Shown here: in pieces, positions 35,904 through 50,000 of the stretch
How positions within the stretch are numbered: position 1 is the stretch's first letter
Layout of the letters: each line of letters opens with the position of its first letter
Position numbers and translations under genes: made by a program
Origin: Streptomyces clavifer
GTDB taxonomy: Bacteria; Actinomycetota; Actinomycetes; Streptomycetales; Streptomycetaceae
Assembly: GCA_014651175.1 (NCBI GenBank)
Contig: BMWJ01000001.1
Span: 868,001-932,000 of the forward strand
Length of the DNA stretch: 64,000 bases
Reading direction: 5' to 3'
Notes under the pieces: generated by a model
Databases searched by the model: none
Seen by the model: the letters and a program-made list of their open reading frames with translations, nothing else
What the model was told of the DNA's origin: nothing

Positions 35904-37511
35904 ATGACCACCAAGGCCACGGCCCCCGACGACAGCTTCCATGTCTTCGACACCACCCTGCGCGACGGTGCGCAGCGTGAAGGCATCAACCTGACGGTCG
36001 CGGACAAGCTGACCATCGCCCGGCATCTGGACGACTTCGGTGTGGGATTCATCGAGGGCGGCTGGCCGGGGGCGAATCCCCGCGACACCGAGTTCTTCGC
36101 CCGCGCGCAGCAGGAGATCACCTTCGAGCACGCCCAGCTCGTCGCGTTCGGCGCCACCCGCAGAGCGGGCGGAAAGGCCGCCGAGGACCCCCAGGTCCAG
36201 GCCCTCCTGACGTCGGGCGCCCCGGTGATCACCCTGGTGGCCAAGTCCCACGACCGCCATGTGGAGCTGGCCCTGCGCACCACCCTGGAGGAGAACCTGG
36301 AGATGGTGCGCGACACCGTCTCCCACCTTCGCGAGCAGGGCCGTCGGGTCTTCGTCGACTGCGAGCACTTCTTCGACGGCTACCGCGCCAACCCCGAGTA
36401 CGCCAAGTCGGTCGTACGCACCGCCTCCGAGGCCGGCGCCGACGTCGTCATCCTCTGCGACACCAACGGCGGCATGCTCCCCGCCCAGGTCCAGGCCGTC
36501 GTGGCCACCGTCCTCGCCGACACCGGTGCACGGCTCGGCATCCACGCCCAGGACGACACCGGCTGCGCCGTCGCCAACACCCTGGCCGCCGTGGACGCGG
36601 GCGCCACCCATGTGCAGTGCACCGCCAACGGCTACGGCGAGCGGGTCGGCAACGCCAACCTCTTCCCCGTCGTCGCCGCGCTGGAGCTCAAGTACGGCAA
36701 GACCGTCCTGCCCGAGGGCGCGCTCGCCGACATGACCCGCGTCTCCCACGCCATCGCCGAGGTCGTCAACCTCACGCCCTCCACCCACCAGCCGTACGTC
36801 GGTGTCTCCGCCTTCGCCCACAAGGCCGGACTGCACGCCTCCGCGATCAAGGTCGACCCGGACCTGTACCAGCACATCGACCCGGAACTCGTCGGCAACA
36901 CCATGCGGATGCTCGTCTCCGACATGGCGGGCCGCGCGTCCATCGAGCTGAAGGGGAAGGAGCTCGGGATCGACCTGGGCGACGACCGCGCGCTCGTCGC
37001 ACGGGTCGTCGAGCGGGTCAAGGAGCGCGAACTCAAGGGCTACACCTACGAGGCGGCCGACGCCTCCTTCGAACTCCTGCTGCGCGCGGAGGTCGAGGGC
37101 AGGCCCCGCCGCTACTTCCGCATCGAGTCCTGGCGGGCCATCGTCGAGGACCGCCCCGACGGCACCCACGCCAACGAGGCGACCGTGAAGCTCTGGGCGA
37201 AGGGCGAGCGGATCGTCGCCACCGCCGAGGGCAACGGCCCCGTCAACGCCCTCGACCGGGCACTGCGCGTCGGCCTGGAACGGATCTACCCGCAGCTGGC
37301 CAAGCTGGAGCTGGTCGACTACAAGGTCCGCATCCTGGAGGGCCGCACCGGCACCGAATCCACCACCCGGGTGCTGATCACCACGGGCGACGGATCCGGT
37401 GACTGGGCGACGGTCGGCGTGGCCGAGAACGTCATCGCCGCGTCCTGGCAGGCCCTTGAGGACGCGTACACCTACGGGCTGCTGCGGGCCGGCGTCGAGC
37501 CGACCGACTGA
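35904..37511 (+). CDS. cimA: citramalate synthase (isopropylmalate/homocitrate/citramalate synthase family)
   Basis: This 535-aa enzyme condenses pyruvate with acetyl-CoA to (R)-citramalate, giving 2-oxobutyrate for isoleucine without threonine. The HMGL-like barrel starts FDTTLRDGAQREGINLTVAD, with metal and substrate residues in IEGGWPGANPRDTEFF and LGIHAQDDTGCAVANTLAAV. A C-terminal LeuA-dimer domain (about residues 385-530) is the feedback site. The YGERVGNANLFPVVAALELK segment and the length fit the CimA/LeuA-related group. Distinguishing citramalate from isopropylmalate activity by eye is not certain, but the Ile-rich leader supports CimA. CAGGAG precedes the ATG. Confidence 0.88.
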   Translation: MTTKATAPDDSFHVFDTTLRDGAQREGINLTVADKLTIARHLDDFGVGFIEGGWPGANPRDTEFFARAQQEITFEHAQLVAFGATRRAGGKAAEDPQVQALLTSGAPVITLVAKSHDRHVELALRTTLEENLEMVRDTVSHLREQGRRVFVDCEHFFDGYRANPEYAKSVVRTASEAGADVVILCDTNGGMLPAQVQAVVATVLADTGARLGIHAQDDTGCAVANTLAAVDAGATHVQCTANGYGERVGNANLFPVVAALELKYGKTVLPEGALADMTRVSHAIAEVVNLTPSTHQPYVGVSAFAHKAGLHASAIKVDPDLYQHIDPELVGNTMRMLVSDMAGRASIELKGKELGIDLGDDRALVARVVERVKERELKGYTYEAADASFELLLRAEVEGRPRRYFRIESWRAIVEDRPDGTHANEATVKLWAKGERIVATAEGNGPVNALDRALRVGLERIYPQLAKLELVDYKVRILEGRTGTESTTRVLITTGDGSGDWATVGVAENVIAASWQALEDAYTYGLLRAGVEPTD

Positions 37512-37521
37512 CGGACGTCGT

Positions 37522-37557
37522 CACCGGAGCCGCCACCTCCGGCCGGCGGCTCCGGTG
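37522..37557. terminator. cimA terminator hairpin
   Basis: CACCGGAGCCGCC (37522-37534) and GGCGGCTCCGGTG (37545-37557) form a perfect 13-bp stem with a 10-nt loop, 10 nt after the cimA stop. Confidence 0.75.
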
Positions 37558-38550
37558 CAGGTCCGGGACCGGGCGCGCGGATGCCGTTCGCCGAGGACCC
37601 GCCGGTCACGTCGAGGCGCCTGTGCGCCTAGGCGTCGACCACGTCCCCGGCCGTGTCGTGTCGTGGTACGTCCGGTGGTGCGCTTCCGACCCGTTGCAGG
37701 TGTGCAGCCGGGCCTTTGCCGCGTCGGTCTGCCGACCCCGGGATGCCGACCCCGGGATGGCGACCGGGCAGGCGCCGAATACCTGGACCGGGGCGCCCGC
37801 GGAGACAGGCCGGTGCCGGGTGCCCGCACCCGTGCGGTCCCGGAAGCGGACTGTGCACCGTGTGAACCGGAATGCCACTGTGCGCCGTGTGCAACGGACC
37901 GGACTGAGCCAGGCCGCGTGCGGCGCGGTGGAGGCGATGTGGACGGCGCGGTCCGCGGTGGGGCAGCCGCCGTCGGGCCGGGCCGAGCTGCTCGGCCTGC
38001 CTGGTGAGCGGCGGTGAGTCCTGCCGACCATGTGCGATCGGGAAGCCCGGGGGAGGAGCCCTGTCGGAATGGCGTACGAGCCGAGCGAGAGGCGGCCGAT
38101 GCCCTGCGTGGGGGAGCGGAGCCCCGCGTCGTGTCGTCACGGGTCGGCCGGCTGAGCGCACGGCTGCCCTTCGTCAGCCAGAACGTCATGTCCGTGGCCG
38201 TGTCCCCGTACGAGGCGGCGCCGCCGCCCGTGCAGGTCCGGTCGCGGGCGTTCCCGTCGGCGGTGATGCCGGAGCCGGAAGCCGGAGCGCTGGTCCCGTG
38301 GTCGGCGCCGAGGGCGGTCGGCGTCCGCGCATCAAGGCCGCGGGTGAGATGTGGCCGCCGCCGTCGGACGTGGTGGTGAGCGCCACGGCAGCGGTCCCGC
38401 CCGTGGCCTGCGTGGTACCGGAGGAGAGCCCGGTCGGAACCGCGGTCGCGAGCGCGGGTGATGAAGGGTGCGCGCAGCCTTCAGGAAGTGAACACATCGT
38501 TCCCCGGAGCCGCCGAGATCAACGGTACGGACCAATGTCGGTGTGAAGTA
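37558..38550. other. gene-poor region before the beta-glucoside cluster
   Basis: About 1 kb without a convincing gene. Open frames on both strands are Arg/Pro/Gly-rich and lack good ribosome sites and family motifs. A 14-bp unit GCCGACCCCGGGAT is repeated in tandem (37731-37744, 37745-37758). The stretch could be decayed coding DNA, but nothing can be identified. Confidence 0.5.
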
Positions 38551-38579
38551 TTGACGCTCCTGTTCCAGCGGGGTTAACT
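38551..38579 (+). promoter_or_regulatory. candidate promoter of the lacI-type gene
   Basis: TTGACG (38551-38556) is followed after 17 bp by TTAACT (38574-38579), a fair match to the vegetative TTGACN/TANNNT pattern. The predicted start site falls just ahead of a large inverted repeat and about 100 bp before the regulator start. Confidence 0.45.
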
Positions 38580-38592
38580 CCAGCCGCAACGC

Positions 38593-38630
38593 CGGTACCG
38601 GTTCCGGTACCGGTTGCGGAACCGGTACCG
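38593..38630. promoter_or_regulatory. 14-bp inverted repeat upstream of lacI-type gene
   Basis: CGGTACCGGTTCCG (38593-38606) is inverted at 38617-38630 around GTACCGGTTG, so the element also contains three direct GGTACCGGTT-like units. It lies between the candidate promoter and the start codon, the position of an autoregulatory operator or a structured leader. Confidence 0.5.
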
Positions 38631-38684
38631 AAGCCGTGACCATCCGCTTGCCCCGCCCTGTCCTGCCTTGTCCCTGGAGGCCCG

Positions 38685-39659
38685 TTGCGTGTCACCATCG
38701 CCGATGTCGCCCGCCAGGCCGGCGTCAGCAAGACGACCGTGTCACGGGTCGTCAACCTCAAGGGTGAGGTGGACGGTTCCACGGCCGCCCGCGTTCGTGA
38801 AGTGATCGCTCATCTCGGCTACGTGCCCAGCTCGGGCGCCGTGGGGCTGGCCCGCGGCAGCAGTCGTACGGTCGGGATGCTGGTGCCCTCGCTGACCTGG
38901 CCGTGGATGGGCGAGGTGCTGCAGGGCGTCGTGGACACGGTCGAGGCCGCCGACTACGGGCTGCTGCTCTTCACCTGCAACCGGGGCGCCGAGTCCGTGG
39001 AGCGCTTCACCAGCCAGGTGTCGGCGCGTGCCTTCGACGGACTCGTCGTCGTCGAGCCGGAGAACACCCTCGACCACCTGACCGCGCTGCACCGGTCCGG
39101 CCTGCCGATCGTCCTCATCGACGACCGCGGCCACCACCCCGAATTCCCCTCCGTCGTGACCACCAACCACGAGGGAGGCGCGTCGGCGGCCCGCCATCTG
39201 CGGGCTTCGGGACGCACCAGACCCCTGGTCCTCACCGGACCCGAGCACTTCGGCTGCGTACGCGACCGGCTCGCGGGATTCCGGTCGGTCCTGCCCACCG
39301 GCCTGGTCGTGCAGGGGGACTTCACCGAGCGCTCCGGCCGGCTCGCCGTAGAGCGGCTCCTCGCGGCCGGGACGGAGTTCGACTCGGTCTTCGCTCACAA
39401 CGACATCAGTGCGGCGGGCGTCCTGCGGGCCCTGCGCGGCGCCGGCCGCCGGGTCCCGGACGACATCGCGGTGGTCGGCTTCGACGACATCCCGATGGCG
39501 GAACACACCGAACCCCCGCTGACCACCGTGCACCAGCCCACGCGGCAGATGGGAGAGACGGCGGCCCGTCTCCTGCTCTCCCACCTCAGCGGCACCGCCG
39601 TACCGGACGGGCCGGTCGTGTTGCCCACCGAACTGGTCGTGCGCCACTCGGCGCCGTAA
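38685..39659 (+). CDS. LacI family transcriptional repressor
   Basis: This 324-aa regulator has an N-terminal LacI helix-turn-helix (VTIADVARQAGVSKTTVSRV) with hinge-type sequence SSGAVGLARGSSRTVGMLVP, then a periplasmic-binding-like sugar domain with FDSVFAHNDISAAGVLRAL and VVGFDDIPMAEHTEPPLTTV. A TTG start has CTGGAGG 5-10 nt upstream. It precedes and faces the same way as the transporter/beta-glucosidase genes, so it is the expected local repressor, released by a beta-glucoside or its breakdown product. A GAGAGCGCTCTC palindrome in the next gene is a likely target. Confidence 0.88.
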   Translation: MRVTIADVARQAGVSKTTVSRVVNLKGEVDGSTAARVREVIAHLGYVPSSGAVGLARGSSRTVGMLVPSLTWPWMGEVLQGVVDTVEAADYGLLLFTCNRGAESVERFTSQVSARAFDGLVVVEPENTLDHLTALHRSGLPIVLIDDRGHHPEFPSVVTTNHEGGASAARHLRASGRTRPLVLTGPEHFGCVRDRLAGFRSVLPTGLVVQGDFTERSGRLAVERLLAAGTEFDSVFAHNDISAAGVLRALRGAGRRVPDDIAVVGFDDIPMAEHTEPPLTTVHQPTRQMGETAARLLLSHLSGTAVPDGPVVLPTELVVRHSAP

Positions 39660-39664
39660 CGGAA

Positions 39665-39678
39665 GGGCCCATGGGCCC
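39665..39678. promoter_or_regulatory. 14-bp perfect palindrome GGGCCCATGGGCCC
   Basis: This palindrome sits five bases after the LacI gene stop and 128 bp before the lipoprotein gene. It may be an operator or part of a terminator. Its GC-rich sequence makes chance symmetry more likely than for the AT-rich palindromes in this window. Confidence 0.35.
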
Positions 39679-39806
39679 GCCCGTCCCTGAGTCCTCCGAC
39701 ACGCACCGCCCCGTCCCGCCCGCAGGACACCGCCCCGCCCGCACCCGGCGCGCCGAGTGCTGCCCACGTCCCGGATCTCCCTGACCCGCAGTCTCCTGGA
39801 GTCGAC

Positions 39807-41489
39807 ATGTCCGTACACAGCCGTCGCCACACGCTGAGAGCGCTCTCGGCCGCCATCGCCGTGGCAGCACTCGCCACCGGCTGCTCGAACGCCAACTCGG
39901 GCGCCAGCAAGGGGCAAGGCGCCGGTGCCTCCGGTGTACTGACCCTCGGCAAGCCGGACGGGCCGCAGACGAACAACAGCAACCCGTTCCTGTCGACCTC
40001 CGCGAGCGCGACGCTCGGCTACCGGCACATGATCTACGAGCCGCTGGCGATGACGAACCAGATCCGCCCCACCGACAAGGCCGACCCCTGGCTGGCGACC
40101 GCCTGGGCGTGGGAGTCCAACTTCACGAAGGTCACCTTCACCCTCGACGACCGGGCGAAGTGGGCCGACGGCAAGCCGCTCACCGCCGCCGACGTCGGGT
40201 ACACCTTCGAGCTGCTCAAGAAGCACCCGGCGCTCAACGGCAACGGCATCCCGTTCGACGGGGTCGCGGTGGAGGGCGAGAAGGTCGTGCTGACCTTCAA
40301 GGAATCGCAGTTCGTCAACCAGAACAAGATCATCCAGACCTACATCGTGCCCAAGCACATCTGGGAGAAGGTCGAGAACCCGGAGACCTGGCCCAACCGC
40401 ACCCCGGTCGGCTCCGGCCCGTACAAGCTGAAGACGTTCACCCCGCAGACCACCACCCTGACCGCCACGCCCACCTACTGGAAGGGCGAGACGAAGGTCA
40501 AGGAGCTCCGCTACACGGCCTACAACGACAACAGCGCGGCCACCACGGCGCTGGCCAACGGCAAGGTCGAGTGGTCGTTCGTCTTCATGCCGAACTACAA
40601 GCAGCTGTACATCGCGAAGGACCCGGAGAACCACAAGCTGTGGTTCCCCTCCGGGCTCGGCATCCACGGGCTGTGGTTCAACACCGCGCGCAAGCCGTTC
40701 GACAACCCGGCGCTCCGCAAGGCGATGGCCATGGTCGTGGACCGCAAGGCAATCCACGTCCAGGCCCAGGCGACGCTCTACCCGGAGATCACCAACCCGA
40801 CCGGCATCCCGCTGCCCGCGGGCGACCCGTTCCTTGCGCCGGAGTACAAGAGCGCCACCACGAAGCCCGATGTGGCCGGTGCCAAGAAGCTCCTCGAAGA
40901 GGCGGGCTTCACGCTCGGCGGAGGAGTGCTGAAGGACCCGGGCGGCAAGCCGGTGAAGCTGACCTTCACCGACCCGGCCGGCTGGAACGACTACATCACC
41001 GGGCTCTCGATCATCAAGGACAGCGTCAAGGAGCTCGGCATCGAGGCCAAGGTCAAGACGCAGACCGCCGAAGCCTGGGGCAACGACGTCGCCACCGGCA
41101 ACTTCGACGCCACCCTGCACTGGACCAACAGCGGTGCCACGCCGTACGACATGTACCAGAACATCATGGACGGCGCGATCCTCCAGCCCGTCGGCAAGAG
41201 CTCCCAGCTCGGCAACTTCGGCCGCTTCAAGAGCCCCGAGGCCACCGCGGCGCTGAAGGACTACGCCAACGCCACGGACGACGCCACACGCACGAAGGCC
41301 ATGAACCTCCTCCAGAAGATCATGGTCGAGGAGGCGCCGGTCATCCCGACGGCGGCAGCCCCCATCGGCGCCGAGTACTCCACGAAGAACTGGGTGGGCT
41401 GGCCGACCGAGGCCGACCCCTACGCGCCGCCGCAGCACACCCAGCCGACCGCGCTGGAGATCGTGCTGAACCTCAAGCCCGCCAAGTAA
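39807..41489 (+). CDS. ABC transporter family 5 substrate-binding lipoprotein
   Basis: This 560-aa exported solute-binding protein of the Opp/Dpp (SBP_bac_5) family has a twin-Arg-like signal ([20 protein letters not shown]) and lipobox LATGC, giving lipid anchoring at Cys26. Family segments include [40 protein letters not shown] and [14 protein letters not shown]. The family mostly binds peptides, but members beside beta-glucosidases bind oligosaccharides such as cellobiose; that is the likely ligand here. Its first codons hold a LacI-type palindrome. Confidence 0.9.
   Translation: MSVHSRRHTLRALSAAIAVAALATGCSNANSGASKGQGAGASGVLTLGKPDGPQTNNSNPFLSTSASATLGYRHMIYEPLAMTNQIRPTDKADPWLATAWAWESNFTKVTFTLDDRAKWADGKPLTAADVGYTFELLKKHPALNGNGIPFDGVAVEGEKVVLTFKESQFVNQNKIIQTYIVPKHIWEKVENPETWPNRTPVGSGPYKLKTFTPQTTTLTATPTYWKGETKVKELRYTAYNDNSAATTALANGKVEWSFVFMPNYKQLYIAKDPENHKLWFPSGLGIHGLWFNTARKPFDNPALRKAMAMVVDRKAIHVQAQATLYPEITNPTGIPLPAGDPFLAPEYKSATTKPDVAGAKKLLEEAGFTLGGGVLKDPGGKPVKLTFTDPAGWNDYITGLSIIKDSVKELGIEAKVKTQTAEAWGNDVATGNFDATLHWTNSGATPYDMYQNIMDGAILQPVGKSSQLGNFGRFKSPEATAALKDYANATDDATRTKAMNLLQKIMVEEAPVIPTAAAPIGAEYSTKNWVGWPTEADPYAPPQHTQPTALEIVLNLKPAK
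39836..39847. promoter_or_regulatory. LacI-type operator-like palindrome GAGAGCGCTCTC
   Basis: This 12-bp perfect palindrome lies 29 nt into the lipoprotein gene. Its centre GAGCGCTC is the core of the CebR box (TGGGAGCGCTCCCA) used by Streptomyces cellobiose repressors, which can lie within coding DNA. It is the best candidate site for the adjacent LacI-type protein. Confidence 0.5.
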
Positions 41490-41508
41490 GCACGGGGAAG
41501 AACCGGCC

Positions 41509-42560
<1,052 letters not shown>

Positions 42561-42564
<4 letters not shown>

Positions 42565-43541
42565 CGTACGTACTGCAGCGACTGGCCTTCTACACCGTCA
42601 CCGCGTGGGCCGCGATCACCATCAACTTCATGATCCCGCGCCTGATGCCGGGCGACCCGGTCGAGGCCCTCATGAGCCGCTACCAGGGACAGCTCGACAC
42701 CAGCGCCATCGCCTCACTGAAGGCGCTGTTCGGCCTGGACGAGAACAAGTCCGTCTGGGAGCAGTACACCGACTACTGGTCCCACCTCCTGGACGGCGAC
42801 CTCGGGCTGTCGTTCACCTTCTTCCCCACCCCGGTCGGCGAGGTGATCGCCCAGGCACTGCCGTGGACGCTCGCGCTCGTCGGCATCACGACCCTGATCA
42901 GCTTCCTGCTCGGCACCGGGATCGGTGTCTACAGCGGCTGGCGGCGCGGCTCCTGGCTGGACGCGCTGCTGCCCGTCACCACGTTCATCTCCGCCGTCCC
43001 GTACTTCTGGCTCGGTCTCATCGCCATCGCGCTGTTCGCCGTGAAGTGGCCGATCTTCCCCTTCGAGGGGGGTTACGACAACTCCCTCGTCCCGGCCTTC
43101 GACTGGCCGTTCATCTCCAGCGCGCTGTACCACGGGGTGCTGCCCGGAGTGACGATCGTGCTCAGCGCCATCGCCGGCTGGATCCTCGGCATGCGCAACA
43201 TGATGGTCACGGTCTCCTCCGAGGACTACGTGATGGTGGCGCAGGCCAAGGGGCTCTCCGAGCGGCGCGTCATGTTCGGCTACGCCGCCCGCAACGCGAT
43301 CCTGCCCAACATCTCCGGCTTCGCGCTCTCCCTGGGCTTCATCGTCAGCGGCACGCTCCTGGTCGAAATGGTCTTCAACTATCCGGGCATCGGCTTCCAG
43401 TTGCTGCAGGCCGTCGGCGCCAAGGACTACCCCCTGATGCAGGGAGTGTTCCTCATCATCACGCTGTCCGTGCTCGCCGCGAACCTGCTGGCGGACATGG
43501 CGTACGCCCTCCTCGACCCCCGTACCCGGAAGGAGGCCTGA
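42561..43541 (+). CDS. Opp/Dpp-type ABC transporter permease (OppB-like)
   Basis: This 326-aa inner-membrane permease has six hydrophobic segments, the N-terminal [20 protein letters not shown], the family loop [15 protein letters not shown] and the EAA-type coupling helix [20 protein letters not shown]. It forms a channel with the next permease. The start GTG overlaps the ATPase stop (GTGA); the frame is open 51 nt further upstream but coupling favours this codon. Confidence 0.9.
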
Positions 43542-43545
43542 TCCC

Positions 43546-44531
43546 GTGTCCGTCATCACGACCGACGTCACCGCGCCGGCCGACGTCCCCGCCCCGGCGG
43601 CGCCCGGCCGGGCCAGGCTCCGCTTCCTGCGCGGCGGGAAGACCCGCACCGGGCTGCTGATCCTCGCGTTCTTCGCGGTCCTCGCCGTCGCAGGGCCCTG
43701 GCTCGCCCCGTACGACCCCGACGCGATGAGCGACGACCTGCTGCAGGCGCCGTCCGCCGCCCACTGGTTCGGCACCACCCACACCGGCCAGGACGTCCTC
43801 TCCCAGATCCTCGTCGGCACCCGCGGCGTGCTCGTCGTCGGCTTCCTGGCAGGCTTCCTCGCCACGGTCCTGTCCGTGCTGATCGGGGTCACGTCCGGCT
43901 TCCTCGGCGGTGCCGCCGACGAGGCCCTCTCGATGCTGTCCAACATCTTCCTGGTCATCCCCGGACTGCCACTGATCATCATCATCGCGAGCTTCGTCGA
44001 GGACACGACCGATCTGCTGATCGCCGCCGTCATCGCCCTCACCTCCTGGGCGTGGGGATCACGCATCCTGCGCGCCCAGACCCTGTCGCTCAGACGCCGC
44101 GACTACGTGGAGGCGGCCCGGGCCACCGGCGAGTCCACCTGGCGGATCATCCTCTTCGAGATCATGCCGAACCTGACCGCGGTCATCGCGTCCGGCTTCG
44201 TCGGCACCGTCATCTTCGCGATCCTCTCGGAGATCACCCTCGCCTTCATCGGCGTCGCCGACATCTCCCACTGGAACTGGGGCACGGTGCTCTTCTGGGC
44301 CCAGTCCAACCAGGCCCTGGCCCAGGGCGCCTGGTGGTGGTTCGTCCCCGCCGGCCTGTGCATCGCCCTCCTCGGGACCGCCCTCACGCTGATCAACTTC
44401 GGCATCGACGAGTTCGTCAACCCGCGGCTGCGCTCCTCGGCCGGCGGCTCGCGGAAGGTCCGGATGCGCGTCGGCTTCACCCCGGTGGCCCGGACCGGCA
44501 CACCCGGAAAGCCCAGCAAGGAGCAGAGCGA

Positions 44532-44535
<4 letters not shown>
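43546..44535 (+). CDS. Opp/Dpp-type ABC transporter permease (OppC-like)
   Basis: This 329-aa permease has a polar N-terminus, then KTRTGLLILAFFAVLAVAGP and the OppC motif PSAAHWFGTTHTGQDVLSQI. The coupling helix is LRRRDYVEAARATGESTWRI. It pairs with the OppB-like subunit four nt upstream. The GTG start lies just after the previous stop, and its own stop overlaps the ATPase start by four nt. Confidence 0.9.
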
Positions 44536-45527
<992 letters not shown>

Positions 45528-45566
45528 CCCTTCACGCCCACCGGACCCACGGAGTTACGGAGAGCC

Positions 45567-46979
<1,413 letters not shown>

Positions 46980-47084
46980 CCGCACCGGAGCACCCTCCAC
47001 GCCCCCACCTACGGAGACCGCCGGGTGCGGGGCGGGCGGAAGCAAGCCACACCACAGACCGGACACCGGAAGAGACGAGTCGCA

Positions 47085-50000
47085 ATGCCACACACACCGC
47101 ACCACAGCGCACGTCGCAGGGCGAGACCGGCCACGGCCGCGCTCGCCGCCGTCACCGTCCTCGCGGGACTGCTCGCCGGGGCGGTCCCCAGCGCCGCGGC
47201 CGAGGGAGACGAGCCCGCACCGGTCCTCGTCGACCGCTTCGAGGGCGAGGTCCCGCTCGGCAACCCGCCCGCCGACGCCCTCTTCACCTGGGGCGGCGAC
47301 GCCGACGACCACCCCGCCCTGGAACTCAAGGAGCGCGCCGACGCCCCCGAGGGGGCCAAGGTCCTCCAGGGAACCTATGACATCAGCGCCTGGGGCGGGC
47401 TCAGCCACGAGTTCGCCGTCGACCAGCCGCCCAAGAACTGGACGGCCCACAAGGGCATCCGCTTCTGGTGGTACGGGCAGAACACCGCGCCGCTGCCGCC
47501 CGGTTCGGGCAAGCGCGTCAACTTCGAGATCAAGGACGGCGGCGCCAACGGTGGCGCGTCCGAGCTCTGGACCACCTCCTTCACCGACGACTGGGAGGGC
47601 TGGCACCAGATCGAGATCCCGTTCGCGGACTTCGTCTACCGCGCCGACTACCAGCCCGTCGGAGGCATCGACCAGGTCCTCGGCCTCGACGAGATGTGGG
47701 GCTACGCCCTCACGCTGCCGACCGGCGCCCCCGGCGCGTTCGCCATGGACGCCGTCGAGCTGTACGGGAAGGCCGACCCGGCCCTCAAGTCGAGCGTCGT
47801 CGTCGACTCCGCCGTGCACCCGGTGAAGGAGGGCGGCACGGCGGACATCAAGATCTCCGTCGCCACCACCGGCTCCGTCCCCATCGAGGAGCCCGTCACC
47901 GTCGCCTACACGACCGAGGGCGGCAGCGCCGAGTCCGGCAAGGACTACACCCCGGTCACCGGCACCCACACCTTCCCGGCGGGCACCGCCTCCGGCACCA
48001 CGCACACGGTCTCCGTGGCCACCGCCAAGGACAGGGGCGCCGAGTTGGCCGAGACGGTCCCGCTCGCCCTCACCGTCACCGGTGCGAAGCCGCCCAAGGA
48101 GAATCCGCAGGTCGTCATCGACGCCCACGGCCTTCCGTACCAGAACGCCAAGCTTCCGGTGAAGAAGCGCGTCGCGGACCTGCTGTCCCGGATGTCGCCC
48201 GCCGAGAAGGCCGGCCAGATGACCCAGGCCGAGCGCAACGCGCTGCGGTCCCCGGGCGACATCGCCACCTACGACCTCGGCTCGCTGCTCTCCGGCGGCG
48301 GTTCCGTACCCACCCCCAACACGGCAGCCGCCTGGGCGAAGATGGTCGACGCCTACCAGCTGCGCGCACAGACGACCCGCTTCCAGATCCCGCTGATCTA
48401 CGGCGTGGACGCGGTGCACGGCCACAACAACGTGATCGGCTCGACGATCATGCCGCACAACATCGGCATCGGCGCTGGCCGCGACCCGAAGCTCGCCGGG
48501 AAGACCGGGGCCGTCACCGCCAGCGAGGTGCGCGCCACCGGCATCCCCTGGGACTTCGCCCCCTGCGTGTGCGTGACCCGCGACGAGCGCTGGGGCCGTT
48601 CCTACGAGGCCTACGGCGAGGACCCGGCCCTGGTGGAAGCCATGGAGACGGTCATCACCGGCATGCAGGGCAGCCCCTCCGGCGAGGACCTGGACCGCAA
48701 CGACAAGGTGCTGGCCAGCGCCAAGCACTTCGTCGGTGACGGCGGCACGGAGTTCGGCTCGTCCACCACCGGCTCGTACACCATCGACCAGGGCGTCACG
48801 AAGGTCACCCGCGAGGAGCTCGAAGCGGTGCACCTCGCACCGTTCGCCGAGTCCGTCAAGCGCGGCGTCGGCACGGTCATGCCGTCGTACTCCTCGCTCG
48901 ACATCATCGGCGACGACGCCGGCCCGCTGAAGATGCACGCCCACGACGAGATGATCAACGGCGTGCTGAAGGACCGGATGGGTTTCGAGGGCTTCGTCAT
49001 CAGCGACTGGCAGGCCATCGACCAGATCCCCGGCGACTACGCCAGTGACGTGCGGACGTCCGTGAACGCCGGACTCGACATGATCATGGTGCCGACCGCG
49101 TACCAGGACTTCACGAAGACCCTCCGCGAGGAGGTCACCGCCGGGCGGATCGGCCAGGCCCGGATCGACGACGCGGTGTCCCGGATCCTGACCCAGAAGT
49201 TCCGCCTGGGCCTCTTCGAGAAGCCGTACGCCGACACCTCCAACCTGGACAGGGTCGGCTCGGCCGCCCACCGTGCCGTCGCCCGTGAGGCTGCCGCCAA
49301 GTCCCAGGTCCTGCTGAAGAACGACGGCGCGGTCCTCCCGCTCAAGCCGTCCCAGAAGGTGTACGTCGCCGGATCCAACGCCGACGACCTGGGCAACCAG
49401 GCCGGCGGCTGGACCGTCAGCTGGCAGGGCGCCTCCGGCGCGACCACCACGGGCACGACGATCCTGCAGGGCATCGAGAAGAACACCTCGTCGGCCACCT
49501 TCTCCAAGGACGCCTCCGCCCCGACCGAGGGGTACGACACCGGAGTCGTGGTCGTCGGGGAGAAGCCGTACGCCGAGGGCATCGGGGACGTCGGCAACGG
49601 CCACGACCTGGAGCTGTCCGACGCCGACAAGGCGGCGGTCGACACCGTCTGCGCAGCCATGAAGTGCGCGGTCCTGATCGTGTCCGGCCGCCCGCAGCTC
49701 ATCGGTGACCGGCTCGGCCGCATCGACGCCCTGGTCGCCTCCTGGCTGCCGGGCACCGAGGGCGACGGCGTCGCCGACGTGCTCTACGGCAAGAAGGCCT
49801 TCACCGGACAGCTCCCGGTGACCTGGCCGAAGTCCGAGGCGCAGCTGCCGATCAACGTCGGCGACGCGGCCTACGACCCGCAGTTCCCGTACGGCTGGGG
49901 ACTGACCACCCTGAAGAAGGCCCCGGGAGGCGGCGAGCTCACCCTCACCGCCCTCGCCGCCGCCGCGAAGCTCGCGGAGAAGGCGGGCCTCGGCAGGACC

